64,000 bases of DNA, taken from positions 930,001-994,000 of the forward strand of contig NZ_NSKD01000001.1 of NCBI RefSeq assembly GCF_002286965.1. The letters are read 5' to 3'. Below are positions 36,050-44,466 of the stretch, piece by piece. The notes beneath the pieces were generated by a model. It did no database searches and was not told where the DNA came from. It saw only the letters and a program-made list of their open reading frames with translations. Positions within the stretch are counted from its first letter, which is position 1, and each line of letters begins with the position of its first letter. The position numbers were made by a program, and so were the translations under genes. The DNA comes from Halovibrio salipaludis (GTDB taxonomy: Bacteria > Pseudomonadota > Gammaproteobacteria > Pseudomonadales > Oleiphilaceae).

Positions 36050-36784
36050 ATGAGGCAGGCCTTTTCCGCGGTGGCTGTGCTGATCCTGCTGGTGCTGGCG
36101 ACACCACTGCAGGCGCAAAGTTACTACATCGGTGTGAACGGTGGCTATTCCGATTTCCGGGACACGCGCTTCGCCTATGGTGACGGCGGGGACACCCGGG
36201 TGATCGGCTCCTATGAAGGGGGTGAGACGGTCTCGGTGAGTATCGGGCGGGCGTCCGAGGGCAGTAGCACCTTCAATGGCCGGACGGAACTTGAGCTCGG
36301 CTTCCAGAGGGATCGCGTGAGCAGCATGGTCTTTGATGACACCACCAACGAGGAGCCGGCCGTTGATGATGATCCGGTGATTGATGAGGAAACCGGCGAA
36401 GTCGAGCAGGAGGGCAGCCGCGACCGGGTGAGTGATGTGTCGGGTCAGTCCGAGGCGGCGTTCGGGTTTGCCAATGCCATCGGGGACTTCAGTCTGACCA
36501 GCAGCACGGCACTGGTTGGCGGCTTCGGGTTTGGTCTGGCGGAGGTGAATTTTGATCAGCACAGCGCACGGGGGCGTGGCGTTGTGATGGATGAGAGTGA
36601 CATTACCTATGGCTACCAGCTGATCGGCGGTGCTGTCTGGCAGCCATTCAGTGTGCTGGATCTGGAAGTGTCCTACCGGTATCGCTCCTGGGAGGACATC
36701 AGCATGGAGGCCACCAACGGCGTTAAGAGCAATTTCTCGATGCGCTCCCATAATCTGGTCGGAAGTCTGCGGCTGCGGTTTTAA
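36050..36784 (+). CDS. Predicted outer-membrane beta-barrel protein
   Basis: A 244-residue protein with signal peptide (AFSAVAVLILLVLATPLQAQ) followed by alternating beta-strand segments and a C-terminal aromatic residue (HNLVGSLRLRF), the usual outer-membrane insertion signal. An acidic loop (about residues 96-130, rich in Asp and Glu) would be exposed. It resembles small OmpA/opacity-type eight-stranded barrels without a peptidoglycan domain. CAGGGAGA precedes the ATG at 36050; an earlier in-frame start at 35939 would place a non-signal extension before the signal peptide. Ligand unknown. Confidence 0.7.
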   Translation: MRQAFSAVAVLILLVLATPLQAQSYYIGVNGGYSDFRDTRFAYGDGGDTRVIGSYEGGETVSVSIGRASEGSSTFNGRTELELGFQRDRVSSMVFDDTTNEEPAVDDDPVIDEETGEVEQEGSRDRVSDVSGQSEAAFGFANAIGDFSLTSSTALVGGFGFGLAEVNFDQHSARGRGVVMDESDITYGYQLIGGAVWQPFSVLDLEVSYRYRSWEDISMEATNGVKSNFSMRSHNLVGSLRLRF

Positions 36785-36839
36785 TCCGGGCGGGAACTGC
36801 TAGTCTGGAAAGCAGTATGCGAAAACCGGAAGGATGGTA

Positions 36840-37259
36840 ATGGTCTGGCTCAAGTCGTTTGTGGCTGCGTTTCTTGCGACCCTGGTGTTCCACCAGGGTG
36901 TGTTTGGTCTGCTGTATCTCGCCGAGGTGGTCCCCGCCGCGCCCTACAACATGGAGCCAAGGGCGCCCCTGGGCGTGCCGGCGGTCATTTCGCTGGCGTT
37001 CTGGGGTGGGCTCTGGGGCCTGCCGCTGTGGGCGGTGGTCCGGCACATGGGCTCGCTGGGCTACTGGGGTGTTTCGCTGGTGTTCGGCGCCGTTCTGCCC
37101 ACGGCTGTCGCCATGCTGGTGGTCTTCCCGCTCAAGGGGCTGGATGTATCCGCGGCCACCTGGATGGGCGGGCTCATCCTCAACGGTGCCTGGGGCATCG
37201 GCACCGCGCTGTTCATGGTCCTGATGGGTGCCCGCCGCAAGCCGGCAGACGCCCTGTAG
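36840..37259 (+). CDS. Small integral membrane protein of unknown function
   Basis: A 139-residue protein with four predicted membrane helices (FVAAFLATLVFHQGVFGLLY, VPAVISLAFWGGLWGLPLWA, GVSLVFGAVLPTAVAMLVVF, GLILNGAWGIGTALFMVLM). No known domain is recognised. Two ATGs six bases apart are possible; the second (36840) is better placed after GGAAGGA. The gene ends with Leu-stop where CTG TAG is the first part of a REP element. Confidence 0.65.
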   Translation: MVWLKSFVAAFLATLVFHQGVFGLLYLAEVVPAAPYNMEPRAPLGVPAVISLAFWGGLWGLPLWAVVRHMGSLGYWGVSLVFGAVLPTAVAMLVVFPLKGLDVSAATWMGGLILNGAWGIGTALFMVLMGARRKPADAL

Positions 37260-37312
37260 GAGCAAGCTTGCTCGCGATGACCTCTGGTATCGCCTGCAAG
37301 CAGGCTCCTGCG
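37254..37312. repeat. REP element (paired) supplying a stop codon
   Basis: Left half ctgtaggagcaagcttgctc and right half gcaagcaggctcctgcgg. Its CTGTAG provides the last codon and stop of the membrane-protein gene ending at 37259. Confidence 0.85.
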
Positions 37313-37315
37313 GTA

Positions 37316-37630
37316 CTACCGGGCGCACCGGTAGGCGGTGCCACTGACCTCCGGCGTGATGCTTCCCTCATCGTGCTGCCAGACCACATGGGTGGCGTCC
37401 CGCTTCGCGGCACTTTCCAGCGCACGGTTGCGGGCGGCGGCCATGGCCTCGCCCTCGGACCAGTGGAAGCCCGAGGAACTGCCGTAGACAGATCCCAAAG
37501 GCTCACAGCCCTTCACCTCGGAAGGGTGGGCTTCCACAATCCGCGCCGCCTCCGGGCTGACACTGGCGGCGCAGCCCGCCAGTAATCCAGTGGCTGCGAT
37601 CAGTGCCGTCAGTTGTCGTGCTATTCCCAT
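37316..37630 (-). CDS. DUF4156-like lipoprotein
   Basis: A 104-residue lipoprotein with signal sequence and lipobox LLAGC, so Cys19 or its neighbour is the lipid anchor. The remaining body (EVKGCEPLGSVYG, ARNRALESAAKRDATHVVW) follows the DUF4156 pattern, a small envelope protein family without known function. GAGGAG lies before the Met at 37630; the Met at 37654 has no good ribosome-binding site. Confidence 0.75.
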   Translation of the reverse strand: MGIARQLTALIAATGLLAGCAASVSPEAARIVEAHPSEVKGCEPLGSVYGSSSGFHWSEGEAMAAARNRALESAAKRDATHVVWQHDEGSITPEVSGTAYRCAR

Positions 37631-37662
37631 CCCAAACTCCTCAGCCACCTGCAATCGCTACC

Positions 37663-37720
37663 CTGTAGGAGCGAGCTCTGCTCGCGATAGACCTCGGATC
37701 GCTTGCAAGCAAGCTCCTAC
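37663..37720. repeat. REP element (paired)
   Basis: Left half ctgtaggagcgagctctgct and right half cgcttgcaagcaagctccta, in the 245-bp gap (37631-37875) between the lipoprotein and patatin genes. Confidence 0.85.
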
Positions 37721-37740
37721 ACCCTGAGCATGTTCTTCCG

Positions 37741-37768
37741 CTGTAGGAGCGGCCATGGCCGCGATCCG
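37741..37768. repeat. REP element (single, variant stem)
   Basis: ctgtaggagcggccatggcc followed by gcgatccg: a single REP whose stem reads ggccatggcc instead of gagctcgctc. The variant recurs at 39004. Confidence 0.7.
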
Positions 37769-37875
37769 ACCGCCTCACACGCAGGCCGCCCCCGCATAAC
37801 GGTTGCCTTGATAACACGTTTCCCCGCTGAGCCGCTATGCTGATGGTAATACAGTAACCGAGTCAGGAGTGCAGG

Positions 37876-39009
37876 ATGACGCATACCGGCGTGGTACTGA
37901 CCGGCGGCGGCGCCCGGGCCGCCTATCAGGTGGGCGTATTGCGGGCGATCTCGGATATGTATCCCGGCAGCGGCTACCCGTTTGACGTGGTGGTTGGCAC
38001 CTCGGCAGGGGCGATCAACGCGGCGGCGCTGGCCGGGGGTGGCAGTATCTTCCGGCACAACGTGAGCCAGCTGGAAAACATCTGGGCGAACCTGAGCGTG
38101 GATCAGGTCTACCATGCCGGGTCCTTTGCCATCATGCGCAACATGAGCCGGGTGGCGCGCAAGCTGATCTCGGGCGGTGAACAGCGTCACAGCCTGTCCC
38201 TGCTGAACAATGAGCCGCTGCGCCAGCTTCTGGAGAAGGAGCTGGACTTTGATGCCATCCACGAGACCATCGAACAGGGGCACCTGCGTGCGCTCGGGCT
38301 CAACGCCTGCGGCTACACCACGGGTCGCAACCTGTGCTTCTTCGAAGGGAGCACGGACGTCACCAGCTGGAGCAACGGGCAGCGCGCTGGCTCACGCACA
38401 GAGCTGACACTGGATCACGTGATGGCCTCATCCGCGATCCCCACGCTGTTCGAGCCGGTGCACATCAACCGGGAATACTTCGGCGATGGCGTGACCCGGC
38501 AGATCGCCCACATCAGCCCGGCAATCCGGCTTGGCGCGGAAAAGGTGGTCATCATCGGCGTCAGTGGCAACAGCCAGAGCGAACCCAGGCGCCCGGAGCA
38601 TCCGGCGGTGCCAACCTTCGGGCAGATCATGAGCCATGTGTTCAACGGGCTCTTCCTGGACACCCTGGATTACGACATCGAACGCCTGGACCTGATCAAC
38701 CGGCTGGTCGAGCTGATTCCGCAGGAGGCGCTGACCGGGGCGGGCCTGGACCTCAAGCCGATTGAGCTTCTGGACATCTCACCCAGCCAGCCGCTGGAGG
38801 ATATTGCGGAGCAGTACATGGACGGTCTGCCCACCATTCTGAGAACCCTGGCGGGGGTGCCGGAGGACGGGAACGTCTCCGGCGCCAGCCTGGGCAGCTA
38901 CCTGCTTTTCGATCACCGGTTCTGCCGGGACCTGATCGAACTGGGATACAAGGATGCCCAGGCCCAGAGCGACGAGATCGCCCAGTTCTTCGGCACCGGC
39001 AACCTGTAG
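37876..39009 (+). CDS. Patatin-like phospholipase
   Basis: A 377-residue patatin-fold hydrolase. The oxyanion glycines are in LTGGGARAAYQVGVL, the nucleophile is Ser43 in GTSAG, and the dyad Asp is Asp204 in FGDGV. No signal peptide is present, so it is likely cytosolic. CAGGAG lies upstream of the ATG. It would hydrolyse phospholipid or acyl esters; the specific substrate is unknown. The last codon and stop (CTG TAG) come from a REP element. Confidence 0.9.
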   Translation: MTHTGVVLTGGGARAAYQVGVLRAISDMYPGSGYPFDVVVGTSAGAINAAALAGGGSIFRHNVSQLENIWANLSVDQVYHAGSFAIMRNMSRVARKLISGGEQRHSLSLLNNEPLRQLLEKELDFDAIHETIEQGHLRALGLNACGYTTGRNLCFFEGSTDVTSWSNGQRAGSRTELTLDHVMASSAIPTLFEPVHINREYFGDGVTRQIAHISPAIRLGAEKVVIIGVSGNSQSEPRRPEHPAVPTFGQIMSHVFNGLFLDTLDYDIERLDLINRLVELIPQEALTGAGLDLKPIELLDISPSQPLEDIAEQYMDGLPTILRTLAGVPEDGNVSGASLGSYLLFDHRFCRDLIELGYKDAQAQSDEIAQFFGTGNL

Positions 39010-39076
39010 GAGCGGCCACGGCCGCGATCCGAGCATGATTCATGGCCGCGACAACCGCCGCTGTAGCGGCTCCTAC
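39004..39076. repeat. REP element pair supplying stops to two convergent genes
   Basis: Left half ctgtaggagcggccacggcc; right half ctgtagcggctcctac. The left TAG ends the patatin gene (39009) and, read on the minus strand, the right TAG ends the enoyl-CoA hydratase gene (39073-39075). Confidence 0.85.
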
Positions 39077-39846
39077 TTGAAGCGGGAAAAGTCCGGTGCC
39101 CGCTTTTCACTGAAGGCGGTAAAGGCTTCGGTGGCTTCCGGCGACTGCAGACGTTCCGCGAACCGCTGGCCCTCACGCGTCATGGCCCCGGAGACCTCTT
39201 CCGCTGTTGCGGCGTTCATCAATTCCTTGGTAGCGCGCAGGGCGGCCGGCGGCAGGGCGGCCAGCTCCAGGCAGGCGTTCCAGGCGTTGGTTTCGGTTTC
39301 GGAGGGGTCGCAGACGCCGTTGATCAGGCCGTAGCGCTCGGCTTTTTCCGCATCGAAGGGGCGCCCGAGCAGCAGCAGTTCCCCGGCACGTGCACGGCCA
39401 AGCCAGCGCGGCAGCAGCAGGCTGGAGGCGCCTTCGGCACACAGGCCCAGGTTGGTGAAGGGCATGCGGAAGGTGGTGTTGCTGCCGGCCCAGGCGAGGT
39501 CACAGTGCAGCAGCAATGTGGTGCCGATGCCCACGGCGGGGCCGTTGGCGGCGGCCACAACCGGTTTGGTGGCTTCCGCCAGCCCGAACAGGAAGCGGCC
39601 AACCGGGGTATGCTGGAATTCGTCCGGCATGCCGTTGGCGAATTCGGAGAGGTCGTTGCCGGCGGTGAAGCATTCGGTGTTGCCGGTGATCAGGATGGCG
39701 CGGATGTCCGGGTCGTTGTGCGCCTCGGCCAGTCCGTCCGCCAGGGCGGTGTACATGGCGTGGGTGAGGGCGTTTTTCTGGTCCGGGCGGTTGATGCGCA
39801 GGATCAGGATCTGGTGGCTTTTTTCCTGGATGATGTTGTCGGTCAT
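39073..39846 (-). CDS. Enoyl-CoA hydratase/isomerase family protein
   Basis: A 257-residue crotonase-fold protein. LRINRPDQKNALTHAMY is the family opening, the first oxyanion-hole segment is TAGNDLSEFA, and the second is NGPAVGIGTTLLLHCDLA. The acidic residue at the hydratase position is not clearly paired (FTNLGLCAEGASS), so an isomerase-type reaction is as likely as hydration. Probably fatty-acid or related acyl-CoA degradation; no partner genes are adjacent. The stop codon TAG is derived from the adjoining REP. Confidence 0.87.
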   Translation of the reverse strand: MTDNIIQEKSHQILILRINRPDQKNALTHAMYTALADGLAEAHNDPDIRAILITGNTECFTAGNDLSEFANGMPDEFQHTPVGRFLFGLAEATKPVVAAANGPAVGIGTTLLLHCDLAWAGSNTTFRMPFTNLGLCAEGASSLLLPRWLGRARAGELLLLGRPFDAEKAERYGLINGVCDPSETETNAWNACLELAALPPAALRATKELMNAATAEEVSGAMTREGQRFAERLQSPEATEAFTAFSEKRAPDFSRFK

Positions 39847-39913
39847 TGGTTTTTCCTGGGGTTCGGTTGTGGCATGAGTCGTTTGTCCTGGAAATCTGGC
39901 GCTTACGAAAGGC

Positions 39914-40010
39914 TATGGGGGAGGGCTTTCAGGGACCGCTGTGAACCCATCCATGGGCGCTGGCGCGATGACATCCTGTCATCGAGCCTCCCTGAAAGCC
40001 CTCCCCCATA
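39914..40010. repeat. Cruciform-like intergenic element, copy 4
   Basis: Perfect 22-bp arms (39914-39935 and 39989-40010) flank the core, with an inner hairpin gatgac-atcct-gtcatc. It lies in the 318-bp divergent gap (39847-40164) between the hydratase and radical SAM genes; nothing else is recognised in that gap. Confidence 0.85.
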
Positions 40011-40164
40011 CCCTTTCTTCCACGTGTTCAAAGGGCTTGCCATTAGCCGGGATGACGGAAAAGCAGAGTATAACGGCCAGCACTGATTCTGTAACATCAT
40101 GGTCCACACGCTGTCTGGTGCGTATCAGAAACAAGAGAAGTCGGTAACAGGACAGGAATCGATA

Positions 40165-41121
40165 ATGGAAGAGACCGTAGCCCAACCTCTGAAGCTGCTG
40201 GACCCGCGCAAGTTCCGGGATCCGTGGACCACTGCGGATGGTGAGCCGCGGGCGAGTGTGCACCTGAAAAAGCTGGAGACGCTCTGGTTCTGCACCGGCA
40301 CCCTGTGCAACCTCACCTGTGAGCACTGTTACATCGAGTCCTCGCCCAGCAACGACAGCCTGGTCTACATCAGTGTGGGCGAGGTGGCGGCGTATCTGGA
40401 TGAGATTGAACGGGAAGGGTTCGGGACGACGACCATTGCGTTCACCGGCGGTGAGCCGTTCATGAACCCGGACATGGTGCCGATCCTGGACGAGGTGCTG
40501 CGGCGGGGCTATGAGGCACTGGTGCTGACCAATGCCATGAAGCCGATGATGAAGGTCAGCGAGCCGCTTCTGGCGGTGCATCAGCAGTACGGTGACCGCC
40601 TGACCATGCGCATCTCCATCGACCACTACAGCAAGGACGTGCACGAGCAGGAGCGTGGTAAGCGCTCCTGGGATCCGGCGATCCAGGGCATGCAGTGGCT
40701 CAGTGAGCACGGATTCAACCTCGACATCGCCGGTCGGCTGTTTTCGGGGGAAGCGGAGGAGCAGATGCGCGCCGGTTTTGCGCGGCTGTTCGAGCGCGAA
40801 GGCATCGACATGGACGCCCGCGATCCGCACCAGGTGGTGCTGTTCCCGGAAATGGACGAGAAGGTGGATGTGCCGGAAATCACTACCGCCTGCTGGAGCA
40901 GGCTCCAGGTCTCCCCGGATGCCCAGATGTGCGCCACCAGCCGCATGGTCATCAAGCGCAAGGGCGCCGACAACCCCGTGGTCGTACCCTGCACCCTGCT
41001 GCCGTACCAGCCCGAGTTCGAGCTGGGACAGACCCTGAGCGAAAGCTTCCAGGAAGTCCCCCTCAACCACCCCCACTGCGCCAAATTCTGCGTCCTTGGC
41101 GGCGCCAGCTGCTCTGGCTGA
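40165..41121 (+). CDS. Radical SAM protein with C-terminal cysteine cluster, function unknown
   Basis: A 318-residue radical SAM enzyme. The 4Fe-4S motif is C-x3-C-x2-C in CNLTCEHC (Cys48, 52, 55) and TGGEPFMNPD is the SAM-binding GGE region. Additional cysteines in the last third (TTACWSRL, QMCATS, VPCTLLPY, HCAKFCVLGGASC) suggest one auxiliary SPASM-like cluster. It looks like a peptide- or small-molecule-modifying enzyme, but no precursor peptide is recognised nearby. ACAGGAA precedes the ATG at 40165. The adjoining PfkB gene is convergent, across a terminator. Confidence 0.8.
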   Translation: MEETVAQPLKLLDPRKFRDPWTTADGEPRASVHLKKLETLWFCTGTLCNLTCEHCYIESSPSNDSLVYISVGEVAAYLDEIEREGFGTTTIAFTGGEPFMNPDMVPILDEVLRRGYEALVLTNAMKPMMKVSEPLLAVHQQYGDRLTMRISIDHYSKDVHEQERGKRSWDPAIQGMQWLSEHGFNLDIAGRLFSGEAEEQMRAGFARLFEREGIDMDARDPHQVVLFPEMDEKVDVPEITTACWSRLQVSPDAQMCATSRMVIKRKGADNPVVVPCTLLPYQPEFELGQTLSESFQEVPLNHPHCAKFCVLGGASCSG

Positions 41122-41149
41122 TCCCCCAGCCAGCCGCTGCTACAGACAA

Positions 41150-41178
41150 AAAATGCCCAGCACAAGGCTGGGCATTTT
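41150..41178. terminator. Bidirectional intrinsic terminator
   Basis: An 11-bp perfect stem, aaaatgcccag and ctgggcatttt, with a seven-base loop between convergent genes. T-tracts are present for both directions (the left side reads caaaaaaa), so it should end both the radical SAM and PfkB transcripts. Confidence 0.9.
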
Positions 41179-41204
41179 CGAACGTCTTAAGAGAAGGGCT
41201 GGAT

Positions 41205-42137
41205 TCAGTCCAGCGCCACCCCGAAAGCATCCTTGAACTGCTTCGCGAACTCATCACGCGTCAGCGAATGGTTCTGCGGGCCGGTGCTGGCAACCTTGAT
41301 GGAGCCCATCAGGGACGCCATGCGGCCTGCGGTCTTCCAGTCCTTGCCTTCGCTCAGGCCGGTCAGCAGAGCAGCACGGTACGCGTCGCCGCAACCCGTC
41401 GGGTCCTTGATGGCCGCCGGCTTGACCGGTTCCACGTGCACTTCCTCGTCGGCGTAGATCACGGAGCCTTCACCGCCCAGGGTCACGATCAGCGCCTCAA
41501 CCTTCTCGCCGATCTGCTCGCGGCTCAGGCCGGTCTTCTCTTCCAGCATGCCCGCTTCATAGTCGTTCACGGCGACCCAGGTGGCCTTCTCGATGAACCA
41601 CTTCAGGTCATTACCGTCGAACATCGGCAGGCCCTGGCCCGGATCGAACATGAAGGGAATGCCCGCATCCGCGAACTGGCGTGCGTGCTCGATCATCCCG
41701 TCACGGCCGTCCGGCGCGACGATGCCCATTTTGATGCCTTCGTCGGTCGGCACGCTCTGGGTGTGTGCATGGTTCATGGCGCCCGGGTGGAAGGCCGTGA
41801 TCTGGTTGTCTTCCATGTCCGTGGTGATGTACGCCTGGGCGCAGTACTCGGAATCGATGGTCTTTACGTACTTGTCGTTGATGCCGTGCTTCTTGAGCCA
41901 CTCGCGGTAGCCGCCGAAGTCCGCGCCAACGGTGGCCATGGCGAGGCCGTCGCCGCCCAGCAGCTTCATGTTGTAGGCGATGTTGCCGGCGGTGCCGCCG
42001 AAGTTGCGCTGCAGCTCCGGTACCAGGAAGGCCACGTTCAGCATGTGAACGCGATCCGGCATGATATGGTCCTTGAACTTGCCATCAAAAGTCATGATGG
42101 TGTCGTAAGCGAACGATCCACAGATCAGTGCTGTCAT
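41205..42137 (-). CDS. PfkB/ribokinase-family kinase (adenosine-kinase-like)
   Basis: A 310-residue PfkB-family kinase. The N-terminal glycine motif is NFGGTAGNIAYNM, and the C-terminal signature DPTGCGDAYRAALL contains the catalytic base Asp251. The sequence resembles the adenosine kinase/carbohydrate kinase group; which nucleoside or sugar is phosphorylated cannot be told. AGGAGA lies before the Met at 42137; the in-frame Met at 42194 is unlikely because a 19-bp palindrome sits in that stretch. Confidence 0.88.
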   Translation of the reverse strand: MTALICGSFAYDTIMTFDGKFKDHIMPDRVHMLNVAFLVPELQRNFGGTAGNIAYNMKLLGGDGLAMATVGADFGGYREWLKKHGINDKYVKTIDSEYCAQAYITTDMEDNQITAFHPGAMNHAHTQSVPTDEGIKMGIVAPDGRDGMIEHARQFADAGIPFMFDPGQGLPMFDGNDLKWFIEKATWVAVNDYEAGMLEEKTGLSREQIGEKVEALIVTLGGEGSVIYADEEVHVEPVKPAAIKDPTGCGDAYRAALLTGLSEGKDWKTAGRMASLMGSIKVASTGPQNHSLTRDEFAKQFKDAFGVALD

Positions 42138-42170
42138 AGGTAGTCTCCTGTGTTCTGCCAACGGTGCACG

Positions 42171-42189
42171 GGTAAACAGGCTGTTTACC
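42171..42189. promoter_or_regulatory. 19-bp perfect palindrome upstream of the PfkB gene
   Basis: GGTAAACAG-G-CTGTTTACC, nine-base arms around one base, 34 bp before the kinase start. The symmetry and position suggest an operator, perhaps for repression of the kinase. No regulator gene is adjacent. The rest of the 232-bp gap to the MFS gene shows nothing recognisable. Confidence 0.5.
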
Positions 42190-42369
42190 GCCATGCGGCG
42201 TCAGTCATGGAGTGAGGCCGTGCTGGAAGCGTGTTTGTCGTATGATTGGGGCTTCCGGCCCCACGGTCGCCTTGCAGGCTACCTTTGTCTGGCCTCTGTT
42301 TCAAATCGGAAACGGGTGGCTGCAACAGGAAAATTGCGTAACCCACTGTTGAGACGGGAGTAACCGGAA

Positions 42370-43638
42370 ATGGAGCGCCAGTTCTGGGTATCGATCACCG
42401 CGCTGATGTTCTCGATCGGCGTTCTGCTGCTGGGCGTCGGGCTCATGGGCACGCTGCTCAGTGTGCGCCTGAGCTTCGAGGATATGAGCGGGCAGGCGAA
42501 GGGGCTGGTGCTCTCCGCCTACTACATTGGTCTGGTGATCGGCTCCCAGAAAGGTGGCTGGGTGATCCGCCAGGCCGGCCACATCCGGGCCTTTGCCATC
42601 TTCGCGGCGCTGTGTACCGTGGCGATCCTGCTGCAGGGGCTCTATGTGAGCGGGGTGAGCTGGTTCCTGCTGCGGATCCTGATCGGCTTCTCCACCTCCG
42701 GCATCTACATGGTGGTGGAGAGCTGGCTGAACGAGCGGGCCGAGCCTTCCAACAGAGGCACTGTCTTCTCCGCCTACCAGATCATCACCTATGGTGGCAT
42801 CGGCCTGGGGCAGTTCCTGATGCACCTGGGAGACCCGCAGGGGGCGGAACTGTTCATGATTGTGGGCGTGCTGTTTGCCCTGTGTCTGGTGCCCGTGGCC
42901 CTGAGCCGTGCCAGCAACCCGCCCGAGCCCCTGGAGCAGGCGCGCATGGCACTGGGCCAGACCTGGCGGGACTCGCACCTGGCGGTGATCACCTGCCTGG
43001 GCGCGGGGCTGCTCAGTGGCGCGGTCTACACGCTGATCCCGCTGGCGGCGCTGCGCATGAACCTGGCGGTTTCCGACGTGGCGCCCCTGATGGCGGGCCT
43101 GGTTCTGGGAGGCGTCGCGCTCCAGTGGCCGATCGGACACTTCTCTGACCGCTTCGGGCGTCGCCCGCTGATCCTTCTGGTGGCGGCCGCCACAACCCTG
43201 GTCACGGTTGCCATGATGGCAGCGGCGGGCCGTGTTCCGCTCTGGCCGCTGGTCGGGCTTTCCGCGTTGCTGGGCGGGTTCGTGTTCACCCTGTACCCAC
43301 TGTCCGTGGCACTGGCGAACGACAGTCAGGACGAGGGCAACTTCGTCGGGGTATCCGCGGCGCTGATCTTCCTCTGGGGTATTGGCGCGGCCACAAGCCC
43401 CATCGTCGGCGGGGCGATACTGGCACGCACACCGCCGGGCGGGCTCTTCATCTATATGGGCGTGATCAGCGCCGTGCTCGCAATCGCCGCCCTGATGCAG
43501 CCCCGCCACCTCGAGCGCATCCGCAGTCCCTTCCGGATGATGACACGCAGCGCGCCCACGCTCGTGGACCTGGACCCGCGAGCGCATGAGGAGGAAGACG
43601 CCGGCCCGGAGGTGGACCCCCCGGAATGGTACCGCTGA
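42370..43638 (+). CDS. Major facilitator superfamily transporter (YcaD-like)
   Basis: A 422-residue MFS protein with 12 predicted membrane helices. The second-helix loop contains GSQKGGWVIRQAG, and the cytoplasmic loop after helix 8 has GHFSDRFGRRPL, the MFS signature. Overall resemblance is to the YcaD/TsgA-type group; substrate unknown. An acidic C-terminal tail follows the last helix. GGGAG is upstream of the ATG. Expression appears independent of the PfkB gene, which is divergent. Confidence 0.85.
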   Translation: MERQFWVSITALMFSIGVLLLGVGLMGTLLSVRLSFEDMSGQAKGLVLSAYYIGLVIGSQKGGWVIRQAGHIRAFAIFAALCTVAILLQGLYVSGVSWFLLRILIGFSTSGIYMVVESWLNERAEPSNRGTVFSAYQIITYGGIGLGQFLMHLGDPQGAELFMIVGVLFALCLVPVALSRASNPPEPLEQARMALGQTWRDSHLAVITCLGAGLLSGAVYTLIPLAALRMNLAVSDVAPLMAGLVLGGVALQWPIGHFSDRFGRRPLILLVAAATTLVTVAMMAAAGRVPLWPLVGLSALLGGFVFTLYPLSVALANDSQDEGNFVGVSAALIFLWGIGAATSPIVGGAILARTPPGGLFIYMGVISAVLAIAALMQPRHLERIRSPFRMMTRSAPTLVDLDPRAHEEEDAGPEVDPPEWYR

Positions 43639-43643
43639 ACGCC

Positions 43644-43670
43644 CCTGCAGGAGCGAGCTTGCTCGCGATC
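43644..43670. repeat. REP element (single)
   Basis: cctgcaggagcgagcttgct followed by cgcgatc, between the convergent MFS and DUF2452 genes. Confidence 0.8.
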
Positions 43671-43672
43671 AG

Positions 43673-44251
43673 TTACGGCGCATCAGCCCCGGAATCATCC
43701 GGCAGCTGCGCCTGGGCCTCGCGGTAGGACAGCGCCTGGATCCCCGAGCCCTGCATGGACGCGCGCAGGGAATGCGCCAGGGCGAAGGCGTAGGCGCGCT
43801 GGTAGAACGGCATCTGACCCTGATAGCGGGGCAGGGCGTCCTCCACTGTCTCGGACTCCTCCATGGCCTCCTCGAACGATTCCCAGCGCTGCTCAAGGCT
43901 GGCCATCAGCTGCGGATCAGCCGCTGCCTCCTCGCACATCTCCAGCGACCAGGTCATGTCCTCGTGCAGCTCACACTCGCCAATGTAGCGGCCGTAAACG
44001 TCCTCGCTCCACTCATCCGGGTGGATGGGCGAGAGCCAGAAACGGCCGTTCTTCTGGTAGAGCCAGTAGGTGTTCCCGCGCACAGGCTTGAACTTGAAGT
44101 CGCTCTCCAGAACGAACAGCGACGTGAACAGCTCCAGTGAAATCTGTTTGATCTGCTTGGGCTGGGCCATGAGCGCCGGCGCGCGGCTTTCCTCAAGGAA
44201 GGCCAGTACCGGGCGCAGACCCTTGCCCTGGGGGTTTGGATTCTCAGGCAT
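43673..44251 (-). CDS. DUF2452 family protein
   Basis: A 192-residue soluble protein. PVRGNTYWLYQKNGRFWLS followed by YIGECELHEDMTW is the DUF2452 pattern, also found in the eukaryotic C1orf50 group; function unknown. The remainder is helical and acidic. It is convergent with the MFS gene, with a REP element in between. Confidence 0.8.
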   Translation of the reverse strand: MPENPNPQGKGLRPVLAFLEESRAPALMAQPKQIKQISLELFTSLFVLESDFKFKPVRGNTYWLYQKNGRFWLSPIHPDEWSEDVYGRYIGECELHEDMTWSLEMCEEAAADPQLMASLEQRWESFEEAMEESETVEDALPRYQGQMPFYQRAYAFALAHSLRASMQGSGIQALSYREAQAQLPDDSGADAP

Positions 44252-44280
44252 GGGGCGTACCTTACCACAAAGATGCCACC

Positions 44281-44338
44281 CTGTAGGAGCTTGCTCGCAA
44301 GCGATCCGGGGTTATACCGCGAGCAAACTTGCTCCTAT
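44281..44338. repeat. REP element (paired)
   Basis: ctgtaggagcttgctcgcaa and its inverted partner gagcaaacttgctcctat, in the gap between the DUF2452 and Crp/Fnr genes. Confidence 0.85.
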
Positions 44339-44435
44339 ATTGAAGGGAGGCGGCTTACCCATTTGGGGATAGCCTGCTCAGCCATCCGGGCAAGAGGCAG
44401 ACCCCCTTATCCATTGATACAGTGCATATTGGAAA

Positions 44436-44445
44436 ATAACGTTAT
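44436..44445. promoter_or_regulatory. Short palindrome before the Crp/Fnr regulator
   Basis: ATAACGTTAT, 22 bp before the ATG, in an AT-rich stretch (44400-44466) that probably holds the promoter. It may be an autoregulatory site; it is short and not a recognised Fnr or Crp box. Confidence 0.25.
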
Positions 44446-44466
44446 AGCTTACGATGATCCCCTGGT

